DNA of 29,348 bases from a virus. The stretch covers positions 1-29,348 of IMG/VR virus record IMGVR_UViG_3300046007_010531; one strand, written 5' to 3'. Shown here in pieces: positions 1 through 7,390 of the stretch (positions within the stretch are counted from its first letter, which is position 1; each line of letters starts with the position of its first letter). The notes beneath the pieces were generated by a model that was not told the origin of the DNA, made no database searches, and was given only the letters and a program-made list of their open reading frames with translations. The translations under genes were made by a program, and so were the position numbers.

Positions 1-1348
1 AAGAAAGCGCCTTGGCCACGCTCCCAGATTGAAGCTTGCCCCATCGCTCTCGCTCCGCCGCTCGCTCCCTTTTTTGCTCGATCTGCTCGGGGGTCAATTG
101 CCGAACCTTGGGCTCTCTCCAGTCATCCTTCTGGCGGCCGTCCTCATCGACCTTGGATTGCCCTACGTCGTTGTCTCGCTTGGGTTTAGGTTCGGGCTTG
201 GGCAATTCACTGGCGAGCCCGTGAATCGGCATCAGCGCACCGCCCTTGAACTGCCCGCCAGTAACTGGACTGACCTCCCCGCCTGCTTTGGCTTTACGCC
301 AAACCGTCCCGTTTGGCGTGGTCCAAGTGCCGTCGCCGTTGTTGGTCCATGCACGAGGGTTATCTTGCTGCTGGCCTGGCTGCTTCATCCCTCTGGTAAT
401 CGCATCAAGCCAACTCAGAACCTGAGGCAAATTCTTGTCCGGAGCGACACCGATAAAGTTGCCATCCATCGTGTCCAACTGCATTCCGTAGTTTGCCATT
501 TCCGCCCGCTTCCAAGAATTGACGCGGCCCATGTGAATCCGCTTGCCCTTGGCTCTCGCCTGCTTGAGCATCTTGGTGAAATCGTCATTGAACCCAGACT
601 TCCTTAGCTGAGCATCAGTTGGGCGAAACACACCGTCAATTGGATTGAATCCGAGCTTCCACGCAGTTGAGCCGCCGATAAAAAGCACGTCGAAATCATC
701 CCACGGGATTTTCTCAGGGTGTTTTTCAATCCCGTCCTGCGCGGCAAACGCGACCGGCAAGCCAGACTTGCGAATCTCAGCAAGCCACGGCTTGGACCGC
801 TCCAGCGTTTTTTCCCAGTCTCCAACAACATCAGGCGCCACAACAAATTGAGTCTTGCCAGCCAATTCCGGCTTGCTGGCGACCTTGGCAATCAACGCCC
901 GAAACCTCTCGGGTGAAAACGGCTGTGTCCCGGTGAACTCCGAATAGACGCCGTTGTCCAGCGCGATGTGCGAATAATCCTCTGCGTGCCCGACGTAATG
1001 CTGCGTATAAGGCGTGATCAGCAAACCCAATCCAGCATTCTTTTTGGCTGCCTCACGGACCGGCGGCGAACTGTGGCCAGTTAAGTAACTGGTCGGCTTG
1101 TCGCCATCCCTTGGATGCCGCTGGCTGTCCCACTCCTGGTATCGCTTGGGAGCAAACTCGCCCGGCTTCTTGCCGTCGTGAGCCTCAGTTTCCCGAGGAT
1201 GGTCATCCTCGACCCAGTCAAAACTTTTTTGCCCCGACATTGGCCGGTGTCGCCCAAAACGCTCAACGCCAACTGCCCAGTGCGCGGCAAACCGCTCAGC
1301 CAATGCGACTGGCTTTGTAGGCTCCTGCCTATGATTCCAGCGAAACAT
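1..1348 (-). CDS. DpdA-like transglycosylase-fold protein (partial, cut at left edge)
   Basis: The frame is open from ATG 1348 to the window edge (449 residues, no stop). The central part reads like a tRNA-guanine transglycosylase (TGT) fold of the phage DpdA type, which places 7-deazaguanines in DNA. The visible motifs are ALDNGVYS (D131, matching the DSGGFQ aspartate of TGT), APDVVGD (D173/D177), FIGGS (225-226), IHMGRVNS (271-278) and LDTMDG (D292/D295, nucleophile region). Residues 40-85 carry two HPR(D/E) segments of the kind that flank domains in phage polyvalent proteins. After residue 330 come a Gly/Thr-rich segment and a charged coil. An AAGGG lies just before the ATG, and a stop precedes it in frame. 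It follows the portal and a small gene in the late operon. A TAGG-N6-CCTA palindrome covers codons 6-10. The fold call rests on motif recall; the substrate is inferred. Confidence 0.72.
   Translation of the reverse strand, partial: MFRWNHRQEPTKPVALAERFAAHWAVGVERFGRHRPMSGQKSFDWVEDDHPRETEAHDGKKPGEFAPKRYQEWDSQRHPRDGDKPTSYLTGHSSPPVREAAKKNAGLGLLITPYTQHYVGHAEDYSHIALDNGVYSEFTGTQPFSPERFRALIAKVASKPELAGKTQFVVAPDVVGDWEKTLERSKPWLAEIRKSGLPVAFAAQDGIEKHPEKIPWDDFDVLFIGGSTAWKLGFNPIDGVFRPTDAQLRKSGFNDDFTKMLKQARAKGKRIHMGRVNSWKRAEMANYGMQLDTMDGNFIGVAPDKNLPQVLSWLDAITRGMKQPGQQQDNPRAWTNNGDGTWTTPNGTVWRKAKAGGEVSPVTGGQFKGGALMPIHGLASELPKPEPKPKRDNDVGQSKVDEDGRQKDDWREPKVRQLTPEQIEQKRERAAERERWGKLQSGSVAKALS
1318..1331. promoter_or_regulatory. 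TAGG-N6-CCTA palindrome (site 1)
   Basis: The spacer is CTCCTG. It covers codons 6-10 of the DpdA-like gene (encoding RQEPT), immediately after the start codon. Confidence 0.65.
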
Positions 1349-1394
1349 AATGCCCTTTCATGCCAAGCCTCCCCCTTGGCTTGAACTGTAATTG

Positions 1395-1637
1395 CTACTG
1401 GTTAGGTTGCTGCGCAAGCGCGGCCGCCAATTTGGCTTGAATCTCCGCCTCCACTTGAGCACGCAGCGGGGCAAGTTTTTCGTCTCGCTGACGCTGTTTT
1501 TCTTCGTGGTCCAACCGATTTTGGTCGCTGTCAGAGGCAAGCCACTGTTCAATTGCGCCCATCATGTGGTCGTGCAGTTGATTTGGCTGATTTTCCAGCA
1601 AATCGTCGTACTGCTGCTGAGTCAGTTTATCAATCAT
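1395..1637 (-). CDS. small charged phage protein, unknown function
   Basis: This 80-residue protein starts with ATG overlapping the portal stop by four bases (ATGA), so it is probably translationally coupled to the portal. It is mostly polar and helical, with a Gln/Asn-rich N-terminus and an E/Q/R/A-rich heptad-like second half that could form a coiled coil. I recognise no family. Its position between the portal and the DpdA-like gene suggests a small head-assembly or accessory protein, which is inference from context only. Confidence 0.65.
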   Translation of the reverse strand: MIDKLTQQQYDDLLENQPNQLHDHMMGAIEQWLASDSDQNRLDHEEKQRQRDEKLAPLRAQVEAEIQAKLAAALAQQPNQ

Positions 1638-4600
1638 AAAACTTGCCTTCCTGCGGCTTTCAGGCGGTTATACAACTCCTCGGCAGCTTGGCCGAAGTCA
1701 ATCCGCTCTGTCGCTCGCTTCTTTCTGTTTGTCGTTGCAATCGGCTGCTCGTCTTCGTCTTCGTCTTCGTCGTCATTATCCGTAGACAAATCGTAGCCGA
1801 GCTTTTCCCAAAGCTCCTTTTCATAATACCACAGCGCCGCTTGAAATTCAGCGTTTGACATGTGCAAACCTTGCTCTTGCAAAATCTGCTGGGCGCGCTG
1901 CACCAAACCCGGGTTGGTCGGGTTTTCCGATTTATCGTTTCGCAGCAAATGCTCCCACTCGGACGAGTCTGGGGCAAGGTTCTGAGCTTTGAAGGACTGG
2001 TCCATTCCCTTTGCGGCGTAATTGATTTCGCTCGCGTCAGAATAGGTTTTTCCAGTTACTCTGTCCATCTTCTTGTAGGCTTTATGGCGCTGGTCAGCCC
2101 ACTGAGCCAACTGCTCGGTTCCCTCCAGATTACCACTGCGGTAAACATGCTTGCACTGCTGAATCAGTTGCCGCCGGTCCATCCCGTGCAGCCGCGGGTC
2201 GTTTCCTCGCATGTTTAGTAGTTCATTGTGAACGCGAACCGCCTGCTTTCTAATTGCATTGACGGAATGCTCGGTCAAGGTTCCGCGGAGCCGGCCCAGC
2301 GACCGCATGAACCACATATCCACCGTCACGGGGTCGTAATTTCCGTGCAAATTGTTGTAGAACGCGCCTATTTTTGGTCCAAAATACTGCGCGCCGAGCA
2401 CCCTGTCGCGGACTTTCAGGTCGCCAACACCCTTGCCCATTTCCTTGGCCAGTTCTTTGTTTTCCATTTCAGTAGACAGGAAGCGGACCATTTTTTCCCG
2501 CCCTTCCGGTGTGTGCCACTGAAACTTGTTCATCATCTTGTTCATCAGGTCTCGGTGCTGGGCCTGAGTTTTCAGCGTCTTGCCCTTGCCGTTGGCCTCG
2601 GTATTAAACTGGCCGTTCTCGACAAAATGGTCGAACTGCTTGACCGCCTCTTCTAGGTTATTAGTGACCTCGGTCGCCGAACTGTGAACGGCAACGCACA
2701 GCTTGAACAGGGCCGCGGCGTGCGGGTCATTTTGAAATCGATTTGGGTACAACTTGTTGAGCCAGCCCATCATTTGCTCAATCGACTTGTCGTACCATCC
2801 AGTTGCACCAGCTGTCTTGGCGTACCGAGAAACCTCGGTTGCCATGTCCTGAGAAATCCGCTCCCGGTGCTCGGGATTGCTCAGGTCCAGTTTGCCGCCC
2901 CGCTGCAAACTCCGGTCGTCCAGCGCTCTGGCCACATGAACGGCCAAAGGGGCGCCGTTCGGGTTGTCGGGGTTGGTCACGCGAAATGGCTCAGACCCTG
3001 AATGAACATCCACAGTATGGCGGTGGTCGGCAGCCTCGGGTGCTACCGGCCGGGCCAAGCCCTCAACCTTCTTCTTGTTCCACGCCTTGAAGAACGGGTT
3101 AATGGCTTCGCGATGAGGTTTTTGCCACGCCGCCTCCTTCTCTGCCCGGCTGACCTTTTTCTCTTTTTTTGCCGCAGCAGGCGGGGCATCCGCGCCAATT
3201 ACGGACGGAGCCCCTGCGGGTGTAGGAACCTGCCTATTGTTGTTCGGTATGACGCTTTGCGGCGCCACAGTTGGTGCGGCGGCCGCTTTCTGTTTTGCCT
3301 GCGCCGCAGCCCGAAGCTCTTTTCCGCTAATTGCCTTCGGAAGGTCAGGCTGAACCGGCATTGCTTGCTGAGTCGCCATCGCTGGCACGGCATCCTTGCC
3401 CACAGGCGCAGGCTTACCCTTGACGGCAGCGGCAGGCTTTGCTGTCGCCGGCACGTCCGCAAAGTCGTCCAGCATTCCAGACGCAAACCGCTCGACCGCA
3501 GCATTGGACTGAAACGCCATTTGACGGTCGTCGAACAGTTGGTCCTCGTCGTCATTAGTCAGCCCGTCGCCGTCGCCATCGCCAGGGACGCCCTGCGCCT
3601 GACCCATATCTGGGAACGGCACAAACTGCTGCGCCTGCCCGCCGCCCATCTGGGCCTGCATCATCATCGCCTGCTGGGCTAACTGCTGCTTCTGTGCCTC
3701 GTTGTTGATGCGGGCCGACTCCAAGCCTGGGTTATCCAAGAACTCTTCGCCATCGACCGGCGGAGAGGCTCCCAGTGCATCGTAAATGTCTTCGGTCCGA
3801 ATCTTGACGCCCATCGCCCACGCTGCTTGGTAGCTTGCGATTCGCTCCTGCGCATCAGGGCTCTCGGTGTCGATGACAAACCGCAAAAACACGTCATCCG
3901 TGCCGGGGAAATTCCACTGCTGAAGTGGCCGCAGCAGGTCGGTCGTGATTGTTTCTTCCAGATTCAACCCGTCGAAGCGGACAATGTCGTGGAAGGTGGC
4001 GAGGTGCGCGTCAGCCACACCCGAGCCCATGCCGGTGGCCTCGGCTTCGCTGGTCAACGTCTGACCGAGAATGTAGCGTTTAATTTTGTGTCCGAAAAAC
4101 GTCTGGAGGACGGACTGTAGCTCGCTGATTCCGCCCAGCCCAGGCTCGACAATCTGCACGCCGTACATATCGCCGTACTCGCCAGTCGGGATAGGGACCA
4201 GCACCACGCTCCGGCCGGGGGCTCCTCGCTCCTGCGCAGCCTTTTCGGTCCTCTCCTTGGCTTTCGGGTCGTGCGCGGGGTACTTCCAGATTTCAATGCC
4301 CAGCGCCGACCGCTCGACGTATTCGAGCAGCAGTTTCAGACTCTCCTGATAAGCCCACCACGTCCAGTAGATGCGGCTGCGAATGCCAACGCCGTTGATG
4401 CTGCCGGCTTTTTCTGGCCGCATGAAATCGCCATCTTCGATGATGTGCTTGTGAAGGCACATCCGACGCCGCTGCTGGCCGTCGAACCAGTAAACGAAGC
4501 CGTGCTGAGTGGCATCGACTCTCGACCGCTCGAAGCCTGCGTAGTCAATCCACTTGTCGTCGTTGGATTGTGTCGTGGGTCCGATGCGGATGCCGACTTG

Positions 4601-5269
4601 GTCTGGGTCGTACTCATACGAATCATCGGCGTACCGGAAAATCAGCTTGTCGCCGTGCCTGGGCTCCCACTTGCGGACAAAGATTCGCCGCTGCCCGCCG
4701 ATTGGCCGAACGCCCATTGTCTGAACGGTTGCTGTTTTGCCGTACCAAATTGCGTCCATCAGCGCGTACCGAAGTTTCATAAACTGCGGCGTGTGCTTGA
4801 GAATAGACGTGAGCTTGTCCGCCATGACCTGCGCATCGCTCTTGGGCTTCTTAAGCGCCGTGCGAATCCGCATCGCCGTTTCTTGGCTGTCAGCCTTGTC
4901 CAACGCATCGCGAAGAACGTCGTTGTCCACCGGCTGAATGTGCCAGTTCAGGAGCGCCACGCACCGCATCCGAGCCTCGACACACTCCATAATCATCGGC
5001 TCGTTGCGCATGATCTCGGCGTTGGCCGAACTGTGCATCAGCGCCTCATCGGCGTGCATGTAGGCGTTGGCCACCATGCCGTAACGGCCGACAAAACTAA
5101 ACATGTGCGGCATGTCAGGCTGGCCGAAATTCGGCGGAGCGCCCGGCCAAGCACTTGCCGGGTCGGTCTTGCTGGCCAGAGCCACGCTTAGCGGTACAGT
5201 CTGCGCCGAGAGGGGGTACTTGCTTGCGCGCCCGTTAAGGCGGCCTTTGACTATCGCTTGGGGGTCCAT
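1634..5269 (-). CDS. portal protein (Mu gp29/DUF935-like) fused to a large C-terminal polyvalent domain
   Basis: The protein has 1211 residues, more than twice the usual portal length. Residues about 56-510 look like a DUF935-type portal, the dodecameric DNA gate at one capsid vertex. Cues are the helical start with HADEALMHSS, the KLRYALMDAIWYGKT and HKHIIE segments, and the IKRYILGQTLTSEAEATG motif. Residues 510-760 are an Ala/Pro/Gln-rich linker with an EF-hand-like loop, DGDGDGLTNDDE, at about 564-575. Residues about 780-1150 form a second domain with GWYDKSIEQMMGWLNKLYP and FGPKIGAFYNNLHGNYDPVT, resembling a domain I recall from large phage polyvalent proteins (DUF7178 type, from memory). 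An acidic run lies near 1164. The ATG overlaps the upstream stop (TGATG). The portal assignment is firm; the role of the extra domain is unknown. Confidence 0.85.
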   Translation of the reverse strand: MDPQAIVKGRLNGRASKYPLSAQTVPLSVALASKTDPASAWPGAPPNFGQPDMPHMFSFVGRYGMVANAYMHADEALMHSSANAEIMRNEPMIMECVEARMRCVALLNWHIQPVDNDVLRDALDKADSQETAMRIRTALKKPKSDAQVMADKLTSILKHTPQFMKLRYALMDAIWYGKTATVQTMGVRPIGGQRRIFVRKWEPRHGDKLIFRYADDSYEYDPDQVGIRIGPTTQSNDDKWIDYAGFERSRVDATQHGFVYWFDGQQRRRMCLHKHIIEDGDFMRPEKAGSINGVGIRSRIYWTWWAYQESLKLLLEYVERSALGIEIWKYPAHDPKAKERTEKAAQERGAPGRSVVLVPIPTGEYGDMYGVQIVEPGLGGISELQSVLQTFFGHKIKRYILGQTLTSEAEATGMGSGVADAHLATFHDIVRFDGLNLEETITTDLLRPLQQWNFPGTDDVFLRFVIDTESPDAQERIASYQAAWAMGVKIRTEDIYDALGASPPVDGEEFLDNPGLESARINNEAQKQQLAQQAMMMQAQMGGGQAQQFVPFPDMGQAQGVPGDGDGDGLTNDDEDQLFDDRQMAFQSNAAVERFASGMLDDFADVPATAKPAAAVKGKPAPVGKDAVPAMATQQAMPVQPDLPKAISGKELRAAAQAKQKAAAAPTVAPQSVIPNNNRQVPTPAGAPSVIGADAPPAAAKKEKKVSRAEKEAAWQKPHREAINPFFKAWNKKKVEGLARPVAPEAADHRHTVDVHSGSEPFRVTNPDNPNGAPLAVHVARALDDRSLQRGGKLDLSNPEHRERISQDMATEVSRYAKTAGATGWYDKSIEQMMGWLNKLYPNRFQNDPHAAALFKLCVAVHSSATEVTNNLEEAVKQFDHFVENGQFNTEANGKGKTLKTQAQHRDLMNKMMNKFQWHTPEGREKMVRFLSTEMENKELAKEMGKGVGDLKVRDRVLGAQYFGPKIGAFYNNLHGNYDPVTVDMWFMRSLGRLRGTLTEHSVNAIRKQAVRVHNELLNMRGNDPRLHGMDRRQLIQQCKHVYRSGNLEGTEQLAQWADQRHKAYKKMDRVTGKTYSDASEINYAAKGMDQSFKAQNLAPDSSEWEHLLRNDKSENPTNPGLVQRAQQILQEQGLHMSNAEFQAALWYYEKELWEKLGYDLSTDNDDEDEDEDEQPIATTNRKKRATERIDFGQAAEELYNRLKAAGRQVL
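3223..3236. promoter_or_regulatory. TAGG-N6-CCTA palindrome (site 2), inside the portal gene
   Basis: The spacer is AACCTG. It lies in the linker of the portal fusion (encoding RQVPT), more than 2 kb from a start, so it would be a stoperator-type site or part of an internal promoter for the C-terminal domain. Confidence 0.55.
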
Positions 5270-5643
5270 CAGACGGTTGCCTTTCCTCTTGGTTCTTCAT
5301 CTCCGCCATCTTCTGGCTGCTCGCCGGCCTGCATTTCCAGCAGCAGCGAGGCGTTTCTTGCGCGGAGTCGCTTAAAAGCGCTGACAAATTTTTCGTCGGC
5401 CTTGCCAATCCGGTTGAACCGCAGGTCCACCATCAGCAGACCACCGCGGCTCAGGCTTAGGAGACAAAACGGGTAGTGGCTGGCAAGCACTTGCAGCGGG
5501 ACGCCGCCAAAGGTTGACAGGTTGCTCTGCGCATTGGCCAGTTGCTGGCTGTGAACAAACACTTCGCCATCGCTTGGCATTTTGCAGGCTTTCACGTCTT
5601 CAATCCGAACCCACATGCCCGACCGAATCTGTTCTGGGTGCAT
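5269..5643 (-). CDS. phage protein of unknown function (124 aa)
   Basis: The start is ATG 5643, fused to the upstream stop as TAATG, with a GGGAG ribosome site a few bases before it. The stop TGA overlaps the portal ATG by one base, so it is translationally coupled on both sides. The N-terminal half (MHPEQIRSGMWVRIEDV) looks like a small beta-rich fold. The C-terminal half is a basic helix followed by an acidic, Gly-rich tail. I recognise no family. The frame stays open further upstream, but that part overlaps two well-supported genes, so the longer version is rejected. Placement just before the portal suggests a late-operon accessory protein. Confidence 0.7.
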   Translation of the reverse strand: MHPEQIRSGMWVRIEDVKACKMPSDGEVFVHSQQLANAQSNLSTFGGVPLQVLASHYPFCLLSLSRGGLLMVDLRFNRIGKADEKFVSAFKRLRARNASLLLEMQAGEQPEDGGDEEPRGKATV

Positions 5644-5840
5644 TATCTCCCCTCCCACTTGTCGCCGTATTTTGCTTGGTAAAAGCCGTTCATCCACGCC
5701 TGTCGCTTTTCGCTTTGATTCACCGGACCAATCGACTTGCTTTTGTAGGGACATTCGCTGTCCGTTTGACCCGCAAGAAAAGCGGCTTTGCCCTGCTGGA
5801 AACAGTAACGCTCGTCCCACCTGCGAATCTGAAGGGTCAC
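5643..5840 (-). CDS. ribosome modulation factor (RMF)-like small protein
   Basis: This 65-residue protein matches the pattern of RMF/CrpP-type phage proteins: an N-terminal helix with GKAAFLAG, a central ECPYKS (the Cys-Pro-Tyr signature), and a C-terminal EKRQAWMNGFYQAKYG (the usual R-x-x-W-x-x-G-[WF] helix). Cellular RMF binds 70S ribosomes and promotes their dimerisation and hibernation. Phage relatives are common and mostly uncharacterised. The ATG overlaps the stop of the KTSC gene upstream (ATGA), and its own stop overlaps the next start. The family call is from motif pattern; a ribosomal role in this phage is inference. Confidence 0.65.
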   Translation of the reverse strand: MTLQIRRWDERYCFQQGKAAFLAGQTDSECPYKSKSIGPVNQSEKRQAWMNGFYQAKYGDKWEGR

Positions 5841-7048
5841 GGCCGCCCCCTGTCAGGCGCTCCTCGGTCTGGCCTTGATGGTCGCCCACGAAAATTCCGC
5901 CGCTCTTCCGGCAACGCGCTGTGTCCGTAGATGCGGCGTCCTGCTCCTTCGATAGCCAGTGTTCGAGAGCGAAAGCCCTGCTGGGTGACCTTGCGCGGGA
6001 TGTAGACGCCCTGCTGTCCGTCGAAGCTAACGACCTGCCCAGCCGCGAGCGTATAGCGAAACCGATGCCCGTAGGCAGTGCCGCGAATTCGCAAATCATC
6101 CCAAACCGCGCCGCCAGCCGATGGCGCGCGCACGATGCGCTCAAAAATTCTTGGGGGTACGTCGTAGTAAGCGTAAAGAGCGCCAGGCCCGCCAGTCTTG
6201 CCGCCAACGGTCCGGCCCAGTTCGCCCTTGACGTGCGTCCGACCGCCTGATTTGCTCATTCTCGCCGCGCGCGGGTTGATAGAATGCTCCTGGAACCGGA
6301 CGTATAGAATCGACCGGCGGTAATCGTACTGAAACGAATACACGTTGCTGCTGGCCGGCGTGCGAATCTCCGGCGTGACCGTAAGCTCTTGTTCTTCGTC
6401 GTCGTCGCCTTCCGGCTGAGTGACTGGACGCCGCGACTCCTCGGTTAGGTCGGGCGCAGCACTGGCCGAGGGCCGACCGGACTGGACGACCGGCTGGCCC
6501 AGCTGGTTGACTTCTGGCCCTTCCTCGCCTTCTTGGGTGTCCCAGAATGGACGCTGAGCAGGTTTAACTTGTCCGCTCGGCGTGATTGTGTAGCCAGCGT
6601 TTTCCAGCACTTCCCTCGCAGCGGTCTCGCCGCGCTGATAGCCGGACCAAGCAGGGTCTTTGCCGAGGATTTCGTACCCGTAACTGCGCAGCAAATCAGC
6701 CGCCATCTGCAACTGGTCGGCAGGTCGCCGCCTTCGGCCGATGGAAGCGCGAATCGCTTGTCCGATGGGGCCGAGGGAGCTGAGCAGCGCATTGACGCCC
6801 TGCATCGCCATGCCGCTGAGACTGTAGCGGTTGACCTCTCGCTGAAAGCGGTTAAGCGCGTTTCTGCCTGTTGCATCCCGCACAGCCCGGTTAAAACGCC
6901 GCTGTAAACCCGCAGGAGAGGCAGAGCTTAAGCCTCGGCGAGCCTTGCCTATCGCCCTGCCAAAGTCAGTCTGCGCAAACGCGCGGCGTGCCTGCGTCCT
7001 GGCGGCGCGGCTGGCTAACTGAAATAGCGGCGACTTTTGCTTGGCCAA
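5837..7048 (-). CDS. KTSC-domain phage protein
   Basis: This 403-residue protein starts at TTG 7048, preceded by a CCGAGG ribosome site about 8 bases away. Residues 1-110 are Arg/Ala-rich and helical. Residues 160-225 are a disordered Pro/Gln/Glu linker with an acidic run (GDDDEEQE). Residues about 232-325 match a KTSC domain: SNVYSFQYDYRRSILYVRF, then YAYYDVPPRIFERIVRAPSAG and a terminal aromatic pair. KTSC domains are short, often attached to nucleases or synthetases, and have no settled function. The tail is Arg/Gly/Pro-rich. It is the first gene of a subcluster behind a TAGG-N6-CCTA site with a TATACT -10-like box and a hairpin leader. It may be a virion or DNA-binding late protein (inference). 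Confidence 0.72.
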   Translation of the reverse strand: MAKQKSPLFQLASRAARTQARRAFAQTDFGRAIGKARRGLSSASPAGLQRRFNRAVRDATGRNALNRFQREVNRYSLSGMAMQGVNALLSSLGPIGQAIRASIGRRRRPADQLQMAADLLRSYGYEILGKDPAWSGYQRGETAAREVLENAGYTITPSGQVKPAQRPFWDTQEGEEGPEVNQLGQPVVQSGRPSASAAPDLTEESRRPVTQPEGDDDEEQELTVTPEIRTPASSNVYSFQYDYRRSILYVRFQEHSINPRAARMSKSGGRTHVKGELGRTVGGKTGGPGALYAYYDVPPRIFERIVRAPSAGGAVWDDLRIRGTAYGHRFRYTLAAGQVVSFDGQQGVYIPRKVTQQGFRSRTLAIEGAGRRIYGHSALPEERRNFRGRPSRPDRGAPDRGRP

Positions 7049-7057
7049 TGACTGTAC

Positions 7058-7078
7058 CTCGGGAAAAAGCTTCCCGAG
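7058..7078 (-). promoter_or_regulatory. leader hairpin partly covering the ribosome site of the KTSC gene
   Basis: CTCGGGAA (7058-7065) and TTCCCGAG (7071-7078) form an 8-bp perfect stem with a 5-base loop in the leader of the 7048 gene. In the transcript the stem's 3' side runs into CCGAGG, the likely ribosome site, so pairing would hide part of it. There is no U-run after the stem, which argues against a terminator. Confidence 0.5.
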
Positions 7079-7083
7079 CAGTA

Positions 7084-7097
7084 TAGGCTGTTTCCTA
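7084..7097. promoter_or_regulatory. TAGG-N6-CCTA palindrome (site 3)
   Basis: The spacer is CTGTTT. It lies 36 bases upstream of the KTSC gene start. Read leftward, the CCTA half runs into TATACT, a good -10 hexamer at 7080-7085, so a bound protein would cover the promoter. Confidence 0.7.
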
Positions 7098-7111
7098 CCA
7101 AGCAGAAACTC

Positions 7112-7390
7112 TCAATTTTGGCCGGGGCCGTAGAGATGCCGGAACCAGTCGGCCGCAGTGCCGGAGTCAATGCTGCCCTGCATCAGTTCACGCAAGCCGA
7201 CGCCCCCTTCGCCGGCCGCGCGACTGACCAGCTGGAGCCAAAGCCGGTGCTGGACCGGGATGACTTTCCAGCACCGCTCGCACACGGGAAACGTAACGTC
7301 AGCCAGCTGCTGGTCGTAGCAGAGCTTGCCGCATCCCCAACAGGCCGCTTGGTCGTCGTCAATATGACTGAACTCGTTTTGCTTGCTCAT
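7112..7390 (-). CDS. small zinc-ribbon phage protein
   Basis: This protein has 92 residues from ATG 7390, which has GGAG nine bases upstream. An in-frame ATG at 7423 would add 11 residues but lies deeper in the preceding gene. CWGCGKLC and, about 20 residues on, CERCWKVIP give a CxxC...CxxC zinc ribbon. The rest is a helical tail with a Trp-rich stretch. Small zinc-ribbon proteins like this are common in phage operons, often binding nucleic acid or a partner protein. It overlaps the end of the nucleotide-metabolism gene. The specific role is unknown. Confidence 0.68.
   Translation of the reverse strand: MSKQNEFSHIDDDQAACWGCGKLCYDQQLADVTFPVCERCWKVIPVQHRLWLQLVSRAAGEGGVGLRELMQGSIDSGTAADWFRHLYGPGQN

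Noticed and set aside
29-607. 192-codon plus-strand frame at the left edge
   Set aside because: It is antisense to the DpdA-like gene, whose minus-strand frame is open to the edge and carries clear motifs.
1742-1776. short TCGTCT repeat
   Set aside because: It encodes the acidic Asp/Glu run near the portal C-terminus; an ordinary low-complexity tract.
4271-5191. 306-codon open frame on the plus strand
   Set aside because: It is antisense to the portal, has no family-like sequence or ribosome site, and is explained by codon bias of the minus-strand gene.
5643-6207. N-terminal extension of the 5269 gene to 6207
   Set aside because: The extension overlaps the RMF-like and KTSC genes in another frame and lacks domain sense; the ATG at 5643 has a ribosome site.
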